Of a stretch of 64,000 nt of DNA, positions 9,601 through 24,296 are shown in pieces. A program made the translations under genes and the position numbers. A model generated the notes under the pieces. It was not told the DNA's origin and searched no databases. It was given only the letters and a program-made list of their open reading frames with translations. Source of the stretch: Apostichopus japonicus (lineage: Eukaryota; Echinodermata; Holothuroidea; Aspidochirotida; Stichopodidae); contig NC_092564.1 of NCBI RefSeq assembly GCF_037975245.1, positions 15,522,984-15,586,983 on the forward strand, read 5' to 3'. Positions within the stretch are counted from its first letter, which is position 1. Every line of letters begins with the position of its first letter.

Positions 9601-12600
9601 AAACACTTTGGATGGTACAATGAGAAGGAGGGCGGTAGATTAGATGGCATGGGTTGATCACTAGGAGACAATGTTGCTAAAATGGTTACCATGGTTACCT
9701 GTACATGGAAGAACAAGAGTGCAGTTGTTGTCAGGGGTAAATGAGGAGTGAAGTCAATTCAATTTCGTAGCAACATATTTCATTAACTTGACTATAGTTA
9801 TCATCACTTACTTTTCAGTAAGTTGCCAACCCTCTCTGCACAATTCCAAACCTAGAAAATTTGCCACCTAGAAAATTTGCCACTGAGAAATATGAACTTG
9901 TAAAAAAACATTTAGAATGCTTTGTAAAGTAGATACCATCCACAATGGTTTGGTGATCTGAGGTTTCCACAGGGACTAAAAAGAACTAATGATGGCAATC
10001 ACATGTGACATTATGTGATAAGGTATTCCAACTGATAAATGATGATGTCTTTACTGTAAATAACCTGTCACATTCCTTCACTGCTAATGTTATGCCCTGA
10101 CATAATGACACATGACCTGGGATAAACATTGCCCACACATTTACACACACATAACTTTCACTAACAAAGAGCTAAAAATAGCCTTTCAAATGCATAATAC
10201 CCAGTTCTTCTTATTAGACTCTGTGTGCGGTGTACAGAGCATTCTTAATCCTTCAACCTGGACTGTCCATTGTGTTATTATATCTAGGGCTCTTTCACCT
10301 ACTTTGTATTTTAGTTGATTTAATTCTTCTTGATAGCTGCATTGATTATCTGGCAGAGCATGGAGGGGAAGTACTTCTAAACTTGACACTTAATAACCGT
10401 GATTAAAAGACCATCATTTATCAAAGGTGAATGAAGTAACTCCAAACTCCACGTCCAGGAATATAGATCAAGTTACATGCTGAGCTTAATACATTGTAAC
10501 ACTTAACTATTTTCTTGTCCTCTTTCTTGATCAGAAAGTTACTGTATATTTGTACTATAGATAACATCTTGTTTATACTTTATCTTTATGGCATGATGGT
10601 ATTCAGTCTGTCAATGGAACTAATTATGATGGATACAAATCACACAAGGCACTGAGTTCTACCTTCTCTAAAAGTGACAGACAATGTCAGAACAATGGAA
10701 GTATTATGGAACTCTGTACTGAATACTTCTTGAATAGGGAGAATCTCTGTTAAATTTATGACTGCAAATATAAGTGTTCAAACACTATCTGAAGGACCTA
10801 CTGTATAGTGAATGATACAGTGCACAGTCAGTTCTAGATACCAACAGGACGGATGCATTATCCAGCAGGTGTTGATGTATGTATACCAGTGTGATGCAGT
10901 CAATTGTAGGTTGTGTTGGTAACATTCAGTATGGCACCCCTTTATTTCCCCCAGATGGAAGAAACTGATTTTCTCCAAAATAAAATAAAGAAAATCTCCC
11001 AAACTGACTCAAGCCCAATCTAACATGCTGCATCATTAAGGCAGGGTAACTCTTCTGCAATTCCAAACAAAGTCCACTTCTGCATTTGAAAGCATTTTCT
11101 ACAGTATGCACAGAAGTTCATGGACTCTTACCAGGGAACTCCATGCTCTTACTAACATACAAGTACTTTTAATCACCTTTACACCAAGGTCACTGAACCA
11201 CAAACACAACCAAACACTAACCACAAAAAACAATAACATCTTTTCTTCCAATCCAACAAAGTTTACCCTCTCAGTAATAGACAGGTCAGGTCATGAAGAG
11301 AAAAAAATATTGTCTAGCATGAAAAAAATGCTACTATCACAGGAGAATGATGTTCATTGTTTTATTTCTGTTTAGCTGAAAAAGTCCCAACTCCACAATA
11401 CATGATATATATATATATATAGTGCTTCTGTTGTGTTGATGTGCATTGGTTATAAAGGTAGCATATATTCATTCTACAATTTGTAATACATACAAGGCCA
11501 AATTCTAGAAACCCAAACTGGTCAATACACAATTTGTCATTCATCGAACTCACAGATGACATGATGACAGCGTTCTTCAGCTGAGCATGTCTGTGAAATT
11601 AAATTCTGGGCAACGAATTTGCCATGCACAATTGAAGTGTCTGGGCCAAAAAATTGCCATGATCAAATTATGCAATCTCCCAAATTTTAGAAACTTAATA
11701 AACTATTTTCAGATTGAGCGACTGAAGCCCATTCAATTTACAAAGATATAAGGTACTTTATGCGTTCCATTTCTATGTGCAATGATTTCTAATTTATAAA
11801 ATGTACAGATGGCCAATCATATCATACTATCCCCCTCCCATAATCACAGACCTATGGAGGAGTGCCTGTTAAATCAGAGATACTGGTTAATTGTTCATAA
11901 TTCATATGTGATGAATAGTATTCATTAGTTTATTGTGTTGATTGTGAAAGTATATTGAAGTACACATTCCTACTTCAGCTTCCTGGTCATAGAGGAACAG
12001 AGTAAATACTGTTCATAGCAACTAATTCAGACCACATTTATCATCATTTGAATAGAAATGAAGTGATGAAAGTACACATGTAAAATTTTACTCTAAAAAA
12101 GATCCCAGAGTTTGAAGGACAAGAGATTTGTAACAATTTATGTCAAAGAGCAACAAAGTGCACATTTATCATACATGGAAGGATTAAGCATTGATAATCA
12201 TTACATTTATGATCCATAAAGAAGTAAACTCACATGGTATGAATACAGCAAAACGATCCTACAGCACAATAGAGCGGCATACTGTACATGTTATACAGTA
12301 ACAGGAGAAAACGTAGCCACCAGTATAAAGAGAATTTTTGCAATCTGTCCAGAATTGATTGGTCCCAAGGGACAGGGCATAATTGGAAGTCCTGTCAGGC
12401 TGTCAGCTGCAGCAGCTATATTGCCTTTTATTTCATGTCTGACCAAGAACATCAACATTCATTTGGAATGCAAATTTTCTGTCACTTTATCCATACATTA
12501 AAATATTCACACTGTGGGCAAAGACCAAAGTGGGAATAAAATGACCATTAGCTGTTCCATTGAAACATGAGCTATTAATGTTTAAGTTTGACCTAAACTA

Positions 12601-15600
12601 GTTCAAGCTGCTCCTGTCCTAGTTGATGTGGATAAATCACTTTCATTTATTGTACACTAATGCACCTATGCAAACCTGTCTAATTTAAATCACTAATTAA
12701 TTGGACAAAGTGAATGTAATAAACAGAGACGGTAAAATGATCTTGAGTTCTACAACAAGTTCAGTATTATATACCATAGACAGTTATGGTAAGATATCAA
12801 CCTTCAAGGACCTATTGGATTAAGGTATCTATGCTGTTCAAAATTTCTGTCAGAAATTTAGTTAACATGCAATCATTTTATCACTAAATATTCAAATTAC
12901 ATTACAGATTATCAGTGTGCATTGGTGGTAAAGAGATAGGTGAGTGATGAGGGCAGCAAATGATTGAAATGTATTCCAGAAAGTTTGAATGTACAATACT
13001 TCAATGCTTAGTATGTGTCAGTTTATTAGTAAGTTTAGAGGTTTTCTGTAGAAACAAATTCTTCCTTCCTCCCACTCATGCCCCCCCCCCCAACCCCCAC
13101 CTCTGTCCACTATTTGAATCAAATGTAACAGAACTTATCTACTCTCAGCATCCCATTTTAGCATGTTTTCCAGTCCCTCCCTCCATCACCCCAAACCCCT
13201 CTCCACCCACCATAAAAGTAAACAAGTACAGTTCTATGTAATACAAAGTAAGGCATAGGATGTCATATTTGTAATTTATATCCACGGATGCTTCACTATA
13301 ATTAGTAAAGTACAGTATTTCATTGGGCAAACTCTCATAACAACTTCAAGATATTTCTCTACCAAGAGACAGTTCAGCTCTTCCAAGGTGCCTCTGTACA
13401 TACCATCAAGTCAACAAATCATGTTGGTGAAAATTGTATCTGTATAGATATATACTGCATGTACTGGTGGTCACTCTTCTCTCAGTACTACAGAATACTG
13501 CCTGCCTGTATCTGGGATAGACAGACATTTATTTTCATGTTTGTTTAATATCATACCACCAATATCATGCTTCGATCATGCATGGAACTCAAAGTTTTCT
13601 CTACATAAGAAGCAAGCTTAATATATTAAATGATCAATGATAATTAAAGTCCATTGTTTCTAACAAATATAGTTTGAACTATTGTAACTTCTTCATGAGC
13701 AATTTAATGTTAATCAGTTGATTGATTAGTTGATAGGAGATTATGAGTCATAGACTGTATCAGACATCATATCCACCAAAGGCAAATATGGAAAAGATAA
13801 TAAACATATCCATGGACTATCACACAGAGTCAACTTCCCCCCAGGTATTGTACTAGTTCAAAGGTCAAAACATTGAGAAATGCAGGAGTGGAACAAACAT
13901 TTTAATCATTTAGCCATGTCTGAAGAATTAAAGAGAAGCTGAATGGGACACAATCTGCATGTTTACCATCATGATGTTTTAACCTCTTTAAACCCAAGGT
14001 TACAAATTATAAAAAATCTGGACATACAGTATTAGATAGTGCAATGTGTTTGAAGTTGATGCATTCTTTACTTTGAACATACTACCATTTCCCAGAACGT
14101 ACATGTAGAATGGAACATCAGCTCTCTCATATGATCATCATACAGATCATCATACAGTTCATAATACAGATCATTATACAGATCATCATATAGATCATAG
14201 TACAGATCAATATATAGATCATATTACAGATCTCATAATATAGATCATTCATCATACAGATCAACAAATAGATCATAATACAGATCATAATACAGATCAT
14301 ATAACAGATCATCATATAGATCATCGTACAGATCTCATAATACAGATCATCATACAGATCATCATACAAATCATAATACAGATCATCATACAGATCATCA
14401 TACAGATCACCTAGCTTTGTGTACACAAAACCCACACTAGTTCTACACTGACCACTTGCACATGCCATCATGTTCCATAAAAGCTCCACTTAAGGCAAAT
14501 TTGTATGAACATGTGCCATACATAATTGACAAAATTACTTTTGCAAAAAGTGATTAATATTTTCACTTAATGACTTTAACTTGTTTAACAATAATTGTTT
14601 GCAAAATTAAATCCTCCTTACAGTGGTACCGTAGATATTCACTAATCACTAAATTGTATTTCTTTGGGAGGTTTAGGAGCAACATGTGCAATATTGAACT
14701 ATAGTTTATGAAATGCTTAATCTTACAATGGTGTCTCTTAGTTGTTGTCTGGTCATTTGCCTGAGATAAGTTCATAGGGAAGTGCCAAGAGTTCCCAGAA
14801 CTGTCAATCAATACTAAACTGCTGTGAGCCTGTGACCATATATAGATCAAAACAAATTTGAATGTCTTTTACTGAAGTAATATTATTACAAAATGGTGCG
14901 GTCCATGTGTTTACTTTTGGGGTTTATGAATGAGGAAATGAAAGAAATACAACCTAGGACAGCCTGCTAACAGTTTCCTGTCAACCTTTCACCCTTATTG
15001 TCTTTGTAATTGATATAAAATAAATTTTCTTTGCTTTTTTTTTGTAACAAAATCTTTGCCTCATTCAATCATGTTCTTAACATCATGTGAGAAACTATAT
15101 ATTACTTTCAGAAGAATCTTAAATCTATTTCTCATTTGATACTCAGACATGAGCTAGGATACTGTACATACCGTACACATCGACCTGTTAATATCTCAAT
15201 GATAAATGTAAAGCAGGGGTGCACAAGTAATTGATATTGCAGGTCTCAATTAAATGTTTTACCTCTGGCAGGTCTCAATTAAATGTTTTGCCTCTGGCCA
15301 ATTGGCACGTCACTAAACTTAAGGATATCTGTAACAACTTATATATGTAGAAAGTTACATTGTAGTTTTTATGTAGCTTTTATGTTGAAATATACCATTT
15401 ATATTATCACAAGACCTACATATATCTACATACATGTATAAACTCCTGTTAAGTATATCTAAATTGCTTTAAGGTTCTGTGGGCAGTATTAAAAGTGTTT
15501 GAAAAGTTTCTTGCCATGAGCGTGTTAAATTTACCTCCACGCTGCATGTACCCTGTTTGCCATACACTGTTAAGAGGTGATGTAAGGCAATTTCTCAAGT

Positions 15601-18600
15601 GATATCCTTGTCTATTGACAAAAAAATCACAAACTCTCTGACCCTTTTTTTAACCTGGCTGGACAACCTGTATATATATGTTTATATCTTTGGGCAGATA
15701 GCATTCCAACCATGCATGACAAGTTGGTTGTTAGATGTTCTTAAAATAGACAGAGACAGAAACATTCTGAAAACAGATTTCATACATTGTTCAGAAGCTT
15801 TTATACCTAAACAGCTATTACAAAGTTTCTTTCATCCTACAGTAGCTCCAAACTTAAAGAGACAAAAGAAAGAAAAGATAGGAATTTAAAACTGTGCGAC
15901 TGAATTGTTTGGCAATAGAAGCCTTGCAAAGCAATTTACTCAGCTATAAATATAAATAGCAGGGTAGACTGTACAGCCTAACAGAGCGAGTGAGTACTCA
16001 TACATTCTTGCAGCTGCAGAGAATAATATAGGAGGCCAACTGTTCCCCAATTTAAATTATTTCAATGGGAATACACGGTCCAAAACATCTCCACCGAATA
16101 TATTTCATTGCAACTATGTGTAGCTCCCACCATACTACCTCCACCTCTAATTCTCAGGGTTTTGGCTAAGATCATGTGTATGCACATTATGTTCCCCTTT
16201 TAGGGGAACTGTGCTGCACACCTGATGATGATCACACAGTCAGGGTCTCGGTGCAGGGAGGACTGGGGTTGAGAGCAGACCAGTTGTTAGAGTTTCGTGC
16301 CCAGGTTCTTTCTTAGGTGACTTTTCTTACAAAAATATACATCTACACCTCTCGATTCTCCATTTTCAACCCTCCCACTCATTTCATTTCTTTTTTTACT
16401 CGTTTATCATAGTTGTTTCTTACTACAGGTACACTCACTTAATCTCCATGAAGCTTGTCATTATTAAGAACCTACAAGAAAGCTGACTTTGAAACCATCA
16501 ACGTCCTCTTTACATACATAATAACCATCAACGTCCTCTTTACATATATAATACCTACACATACATAAATGTCATCAATGTTTGTTCTCTTTGGGATTTT
16601 TTCCTTTTTTTTTGTTGCCGTTTTACACTGAGCTTAAACTTAAGCTTTGGAAGGACAGCTAGAATTGCCATGGAGATATAGGCAACATAACTTGCATTAT
16701 AACCTGCACCAGTTGGGAGAATTTTAAAGGTTGTACTGTATGGCACTTCTTTACAGTTTGTTGAGTACAGTAAAAAGGACTTACAGGAGAAGCATTGCTG
16801 AAGGCTCAAGAGCGCAATCAATGGCAGATTTTCATCAGTGTTCTGTGTTAACTCAATTAATCTTCTTTAATATGGGTAGTATCATGATAAAACATGTCCA
16901 TAACACGTAGCTAAAACATTGTAACAGAGCAGCCATTACAGACTGCACAGTGCACACATATACACTAAGCGCTAACATTTCTAATACTGTACACCATTAG
17001 GGCCTTTGTAATTATACAATCTTTACAGGGTATTCCTTCTCTCTTTTTTTTCTCTCATTTAACATCAGGCCTGAGCTCTTAATAAAAGTTGAAGTGTAGC
17101 TTGTCTGCATATGAAGGTGAGCTAGGATCTCACATAAGTTCCATATTAGCATAAATTTACATAAAAAACCTATAATCATCAATGTTACTTAGTATAAAGT
17201 GTTGCTGCATAAAAGGTTATCCAGACGCACAGTGTACGCTATTTGAAATAATTTCTCTCCCTGTGCATGTGATTTCTGAAACAGGCCTGGCTACAGTATG
17301 GGGATTCGATTTAATCTAAACTGGGCCAAAAACCATTGAAGTTAATGGCATCGTTCTATGTATTAAAGTACATTACCATGCTCAGATATTTCAATCTGAA
17401 AACATTAAAAAACAAAAGGAATGTCATGAAAATATGAGTAGCACATAAAACATTATCTTCCTTTAATTAAGTCCCAAGACTAGCAGGTTTACATTTACGT
17501 TCATCATCAAACTACTGCACTATGGTATTATCTAAGGCATACTACAGGTAACGTACAACCTGCCATTCACTGCTTCGTGCCATACCTTGCCTTTCTTTCT
17601 CTCTCTAAATACAGAATATCTTTAAGAGTTAAGCAAGATAAACAAAGACCTTTGCTCAGGTGTGAACTATAAAATTTGTAATGAGTAACCCTTCAATATT
17701 TTCAACAAATGAAAAAAACAGCAAAACCCCTGGTATCATCAATCAGGTTAATTAGTGTAAACCTTATGTAGACTTTCGTTATAAGTTACCCTATCATACA
17801 ACAGTTACATAATGAAAAATACCATGGTTGATTATCAGGGTACCTACAACGGATTAAGCTCACAAATGGGGTTCGATATACAGTAAATGTATCACTCTGT
17901 CATCCAGGGCAACGCAGATATGTTTGATTACAGATCAAAATGATATTGTTATCAATGAGATTCAAGGGTAACCCCATAAACCTTAAAATATAAACTGAGG
18001 CAAGTTTCAAAGTACACACATGTAATTTCCTAAGTTAAAGATCTTGTTCATTTTCCCCTCTATTTTTTGTAAGTTATAGTATAAAATGGTTATGGAAATA
18101 TTCAGAACATTTTAATTGTCCATCAAGATCTTCTAAACAAGTAAGATTGGATCATGTTTGAATGAATTCTGGATGTATGGTATATGTAAAACTCCTTGGA
18201 TAAGTACAACTTAATGCTGTATATTTGCCAAATCCAAATCACACAGAGCGACTTTAATCCACACATATGATCAATCCCAATAGTTGTAGTTGATTTATTA
18301 GTGACTGAATACAATTATTGGATGACAAATTTATTACGGCAACAACAGATTATAACAGGTTATAAATTTTAAATTTATAATAAATTGAAATGGCTAAATT
18401 ATCGACTTTACCAGTTTGAAGTCTGTTTAAAATTACAGCTGTGAAACATAAAAGTCATTACTGTAGTTAATGTATGGATATACTTAGCAACAGACATTAA
18501 GTTAAAACAATGGAGACATTGATTTGTCTATTTTCAAAGGATGAAGTGAAAGAGCATTGCTTGTGAAACTTACTGTTCAAAAGATTAATTAGTAAACTAA

Positions 18601-21600
18601 AATTGTAAACAGAAGGAAAATTTGTTCTACATTAACAGAGGAAGAAATTTACTTCATTACTCTAATCAAGAACCTGGTTGAACTGCAATATGTTGCAATA
18701 TTATACTTAGACACAAGCATGTTGATATACCTAATGCATTAATACTGTATATTGTTGTTGTTCAACATACAGTTATGACATTTTTAACCATTTTTACCAG
18801 TTTATACAGTAGCCTGGGTTTTGATTACTATCAATATGTTCTTCCTTGAATACACATTATGAAAACATTAAAAAGCATATATACTCACATATATGTTGTC
18901 AGTGTCAAACCTCTTCTTTAGATTGTTGATAAATGCATCTTCGGTCAGGGGGTCTAGTAGGACAAAATCCCCGACTCCCACCATCGTGTCCAAGATGGTG
19001 GTTTGTGTGGGGCCATTTTGGATAATCATTTCTGCCCCAGGATCTGAGAACAAGTGGCTTCGTCTCTTCTGCAACTTGGCCTGCAAATCAGAGAAATGCA
19101 TAAATGCATAAAACAGAGTCAGGCAAACATATTATATGTCCAGAGTATGCAGAAAACATTACCATTATTTGTACAGGACTTCCTGATATCATGCTTGGAA
19201 ATTCTTTTACTTATATTAATGTTGTTTTAGTCTCTTTATATGTCAACTTAATGGTGTTTTGACATGTGCTATATTGACTGTGTAATGTGTTATGCATACT
19301 GTGACAATACTTGAGTTGGCAAGTTGATTAATATCAGAAAGAGAAAATCAATAATATTTAGTACAACAGCATTTGCTTCAAAACATCTCAGAAGGTGCCC
19401 TTTTTTCCTTCTGTATTGATCTCTCAGTTATTGTCCAATGGCTTCAAAATTGTGGCAATTCATGTTTTTACAGCCATTGCAAAAACACAAAGAATGAAAA
19501 TTAGAATTATTTATCTATCATGCTAAGTTAGAAAAGTACTTCATAAAGAAAATGTTGTTACTTCACGGTTGGACCTCAGAAAGGCTTTTTTTTTTACTGC
19601 AGAGTTCAAATGTGTTTACATTAACATTTAATAACTGTAGAGTTCATATGTATAAGGTGCCCAGTTATCGCAAAACAACAAAACAATGACAATGCCTGAA
19701 TGTGTTGGAATGCATCTGAGCTTGTATTGAAGCTTAAAGAACACAGCACCTTGAAAAGAAAAAAACCGAAGTTGGAAAGATGGATAACTTTAAGGACCAG
19801 GGTGCTGTAGCATATGTAAGAAATCCTGGGAATGGATGAACCATTGAGTTATATTATGAAACAACACTAATTCAGAGTGTGCAAACAAATATTGGCTCAG
19901 GAAGCTATTTTTGTTAAGTTGAGCATCATAATTTCAACTTATTTTATAGACCTCATAATAACAACAGTGTCAGTGTAGTATTTAACACACAGGGAATTAT
20001 TTGAAATATACAACCCACACTTAACTGTAGTGATGTTATTACTGTACAACTGAATGGCAAAGTAGTGAGATTTGGAGGTGAACATAATGATTTTCACTCT
20101 CACAAGTTAAACACTACATGGAATAGGAGAAGACTCATACAAATCAACTCAATGTTTTACAATTCCAAACAGAAAGGCTTGGTCTGGTATGAACAGACAA
20201 AGTTCAATAACATAGGAAAATAAAAGGTCAACATACCATTTTTAATCAATTTTCCACTTCTCTGTATGTCTTTCAATTTCAGTTAAAATGGTCCTTCTGT
20301 AGAACTATGCCATCAAGACTCATATATGTACAGAGACTGAATACCCATACAGATACTGCTCTAGTAGGTTGCTTTATCGTCAAGTACCAGAGCGAACTCC
20401 TCAGTTTTCAATGGTAAGCAAATTACTTCCATAGATTCAAAGTCCACAGTATATATGTATCTTGATAAGAGCTTTCCATAGGTGGATTATACCAACATGA
20501 AGTAGAGAGGGTGTAATGTAATATACTGTCAGCCACTTTAATCACATCTTGTGTCAGGAAACTGTTTAAACTCATCCAATGGTTAATAGATCCTGAAGTT
20601 ATAGCTTTTAGAGTATCAGGTTTTGAACAATGATAAAGGTTCACTAAAGCAATGTACTTGAACCCAATATATCCTATTAAAGCTCAACCCACCAAGAATT
20701 TATCATTTTAAATAGAACTAGGCAGGCTTAACTGCAACAATTGTTTTAATGTTTGTTCCCCCACAAATATATTGGATGAGGCTAAAAATTGCAGACAAAC
20801 TTATCACAGCCACAATCTCAATATTCATAAATATTAGACTGCCTTAGGTACTAACCTTTGGCTTCCTCAGATTATATGAGTTCTGATATACATAAATCAC
20901 AATGTTTTTTTCTTACTTTCTTGTTTTTTACAACAGAATCCACTGAAAGTCATCTCACTTGGGCCTTGATGCATATTTCATAAATCAAGACAAACTACAC
21001 AGTACTGTACCAGAAATGGGTACCACCTGAATAGAGGGGGAGGGGGGGGGGTATCTCTTACTTAAAATTCAAAGAAAAAACTTTTGTAAAATTGCTTATA
21101 AAATTCTTCAACTTAAAAGTGCCATCTGAACTCTGAAGCTATGTTGAAAAGTTTACATTTGCAATTGAAAGATATTATTCCGAAGCTAGGAGATTATGTC
21201 ATTAAATTTTATATCCTTTTTATAATGGATCCCAGTGAATGATTATTAAAATGGTCATTTTCTCCTCTTTTTTTCTTGTTCTTCTTTTTGCTTTTGATAT
21301 AATTTCATCTGGTATGCAAGACCAACAGTAACGATACAGGTCGTAAATATTTCAGAAGGCAAGATTTCATAACTTGTAATTTTTTTTAAAGCAATTAATT
21401 AGGACTGACCTGTGACCTCTTTCTGACTGCAAATGACCTTGATTCTATCTTTTGCACAGCACAGAACCTTATGAGAAACTGCATTAACTTTAAAATGTTT
21501 TTCCACATGCATCCATTGTAATGCACTGCATGAACCACATCTGAGAGTACTTCTATGCAACTTGTAATCCAGCAAAATATGGAAACTTAAAGAGTTCTGT

Positions 21601-24265
21601 TACATGGTAATATAATGGCAGCCCTGTGGGCTTGTGTACACACAGTGTAACAAGAATAACATCTCAACTGTTTCATAATTTGTTAATAAATATATAGATC
21701 TTGCATTTTCAATGTTCATTGCACTGTAAATAAATATAATTACAGGAAAATCATTTCCATCCAAACTGAACATTTAAGCTGTTTTCTTTGATGAAATACT
21801 GTAACCTGGAGTGTTTGCAAATGTATGCATTAGTTTAGTGCACATATCACTAAATTGAATCCTACACTTTACTATGTGGCCTAACGTTTCCATGATGCAG
21901 TATAAGTTTTCCAAATGATGATTTTATGTTGACTAATGATGCAATCATGGTTGCCTGTTTGTCTCAGAAATATGGGGGGGGGGTGGTGAAAGAGACAAGG
22001 AAACAATGATCAAATACCCTTAGAGTAAGTAAATCAATTGACTGCTATAGCAATGTGGAAGGAAATCGGATGGAATTTATATACCCTGAGACTTGCAGAA
22101 CATTGCTCTTGGAGTGTCGACTTATTGCAGGGGATATTTAAGTATTTGGCAACAGCACTTCCACTACATTAAAGGGGGAAAGTTAAGGGCTGTCGTGGTT
22201 GTTGTAATTTAGTTACCTGGCAAGGCTGAGAAAAGGAATCAGTAGGGACAAGCAGTTACTAAGGCTCAACAAATCTTAACACAGAAAATTCAAAATGCAT
22301 TTTCTATGCTTGTCTAAAGCATTCTTCAGAATAACATTTTCTTTAAAGGCAAATCATTGCATATATTCACAACCCTCTATGAAATGAAGTTGGTTCAAGC
22401 ACTAAAAACTACTATATAGATACAACTTCTTAAACTTGATACAATTACAGTTTTGAGACACAGCCTAACACTGTGAGTAGACTGGTCTGTGCAGGCCACA
22501 AACTGTATTTTGCCTTGCCCAAAGTCAAGTGGTACAAAGTTGAGTCGTTAGTAGGGCTACCAAACATGTTCAAATAATACTATCTTTGTTCCAGGCTTTC
22601 TACTGACACAGCTACGAATTCAAATTCCTTCCTTCGATGCGGTAGGGTTTCCTTGGTGACGAAAACCAGAAAGTTAAAGTCTAACAACAGAGCCTAACCA
22701 TATTAGACAGTGACTCACACACAGTTAAAACGCAAATTAATTACATGCTGAGCGATAACGTAAGTTTGTGTACGATTTGTAATGTGCAGATAAAATTTGG
22801 ATTAGTGAACGCTGATGCACGAAGAGGAGATGGGGCCTCGATGTTTCCCCTTCGTATTTCATATAAAACAATTAACTTCCAACCACTTGAAATTTCAGGG
22901 GAAAAAAGGAAATCTTTTCCTTCTTCTATATACTCACCAATTCAGCAAATTTCGCAACTAGCAAATAGGTCCACGGTTTACAAGCACACGTGCCGTTTCT
23001 TCTGGATTCGCGAAATTAACACGCATGTATCTAATGAATGTGTATGGAAATCATGGCAGACGACGCTCTTTTGTAAACTTTTGGAAATGCGATGATAGCA
23101 ACGTAATGACTCATGCCTAAATGTATGGTGGCCTATACAAGGCATTTTTGTTACCACCAATTACCTGAACTGTATGTATAGCGTAGCTATGATAACATCA
23201 GATAAATATCAACTAATAAAAGCATTTCCATTTTGTTTCCTTTTTCTTCAACTCTAACTTCACACCAATAGGCTTCCTAGGAATAGAAGTACATTACGTG
23301 GGAAATTAGAACTAAGATGTATTCTTATGTTTTCAAAAAATATCGGCAAACGTCTGGGAATACAATAATTTTGCACAATAACATTTAATTTGCACTTTAA
23401 TTTAATTTAATTTAATCTCCAGGATACTGTTGCTTTAACTAAATCTTCACAAACTAGGTAAACTGAATTCTATCTCCCTGACCTCCTAAATCATTTTAAT
23501 TCATGTAATACATCTTTGATGAGTTAGAAATATCTCTGTATTTTTACTAAGATCATGTATCTTTTCAGAAACACAATTAACGGTACGCAGTGTAGATCGC
23601 TCATCAATCTGATTAATATAGAATCATGCCATTCATTATATAATCCTTGATGTAACATCGTCATAAATCACACGACTTTAGTCTCAACTTGGAACGTTAC
23701 TGTGGTTGAGAGTGGACTGTCCTAAAAAGTCTCTCTCATAGGAATTTAAAATATCTATAATTCGGCTGAAATAGGCTAAAGTTTTCATTAAATATACTTG
23801 TGAATTTAAAAGAAAATGTGTTGTTTCGCATAGCATTAAAGCGAATAAGAAATATATTTCATCGCATTGCAAATATCTTATATCGATTAACAACATCTCA
23901 TTGTCATAAACATCGGTGACCCTTAAATAGATGGCGTTCTTTAACTTTGTATGCACATGACATATACCAGCCTAGTGTATAGCATATTTCGAAAGTCAGC
24001 GACGCCAATTATTGGTAGCGCCATGATGCCCAGTGTTCGTATGAAAAGTTTTCCAGTTTTAGAACCAAATATTTGGCAGATAGAACATATAACGTTGAAC
24101 AGTATGAAAAACTAACAGCAAAAGCATCACGTGATGAAATAATTGTAAATGTTGCCGTGAGAACTTTTTGAGCAATGCATTTTCCAAGTGCATCAATAAT
24201 TCTCAGCAACGGAAGAATCCGTTGTAGCCATGAACGTCGATGCTTCTGAAAGTGTTATTCTGTAT

Positions 24266-24296
<31 letters not shown>

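Noticed and set aside
14127-14489. 120-residue minus-strand frame of repeated DLYDDLYDD/ICIMIC
   Set aside because: Product of a 12-bp minisatellite, which stays open because the unit length is a multiple of three.
22745-23095. 116-residue plus-strand frame
   Set aside because: No recognisable domain, no convincing donor or acceptor, and a competing frame on the other strand.
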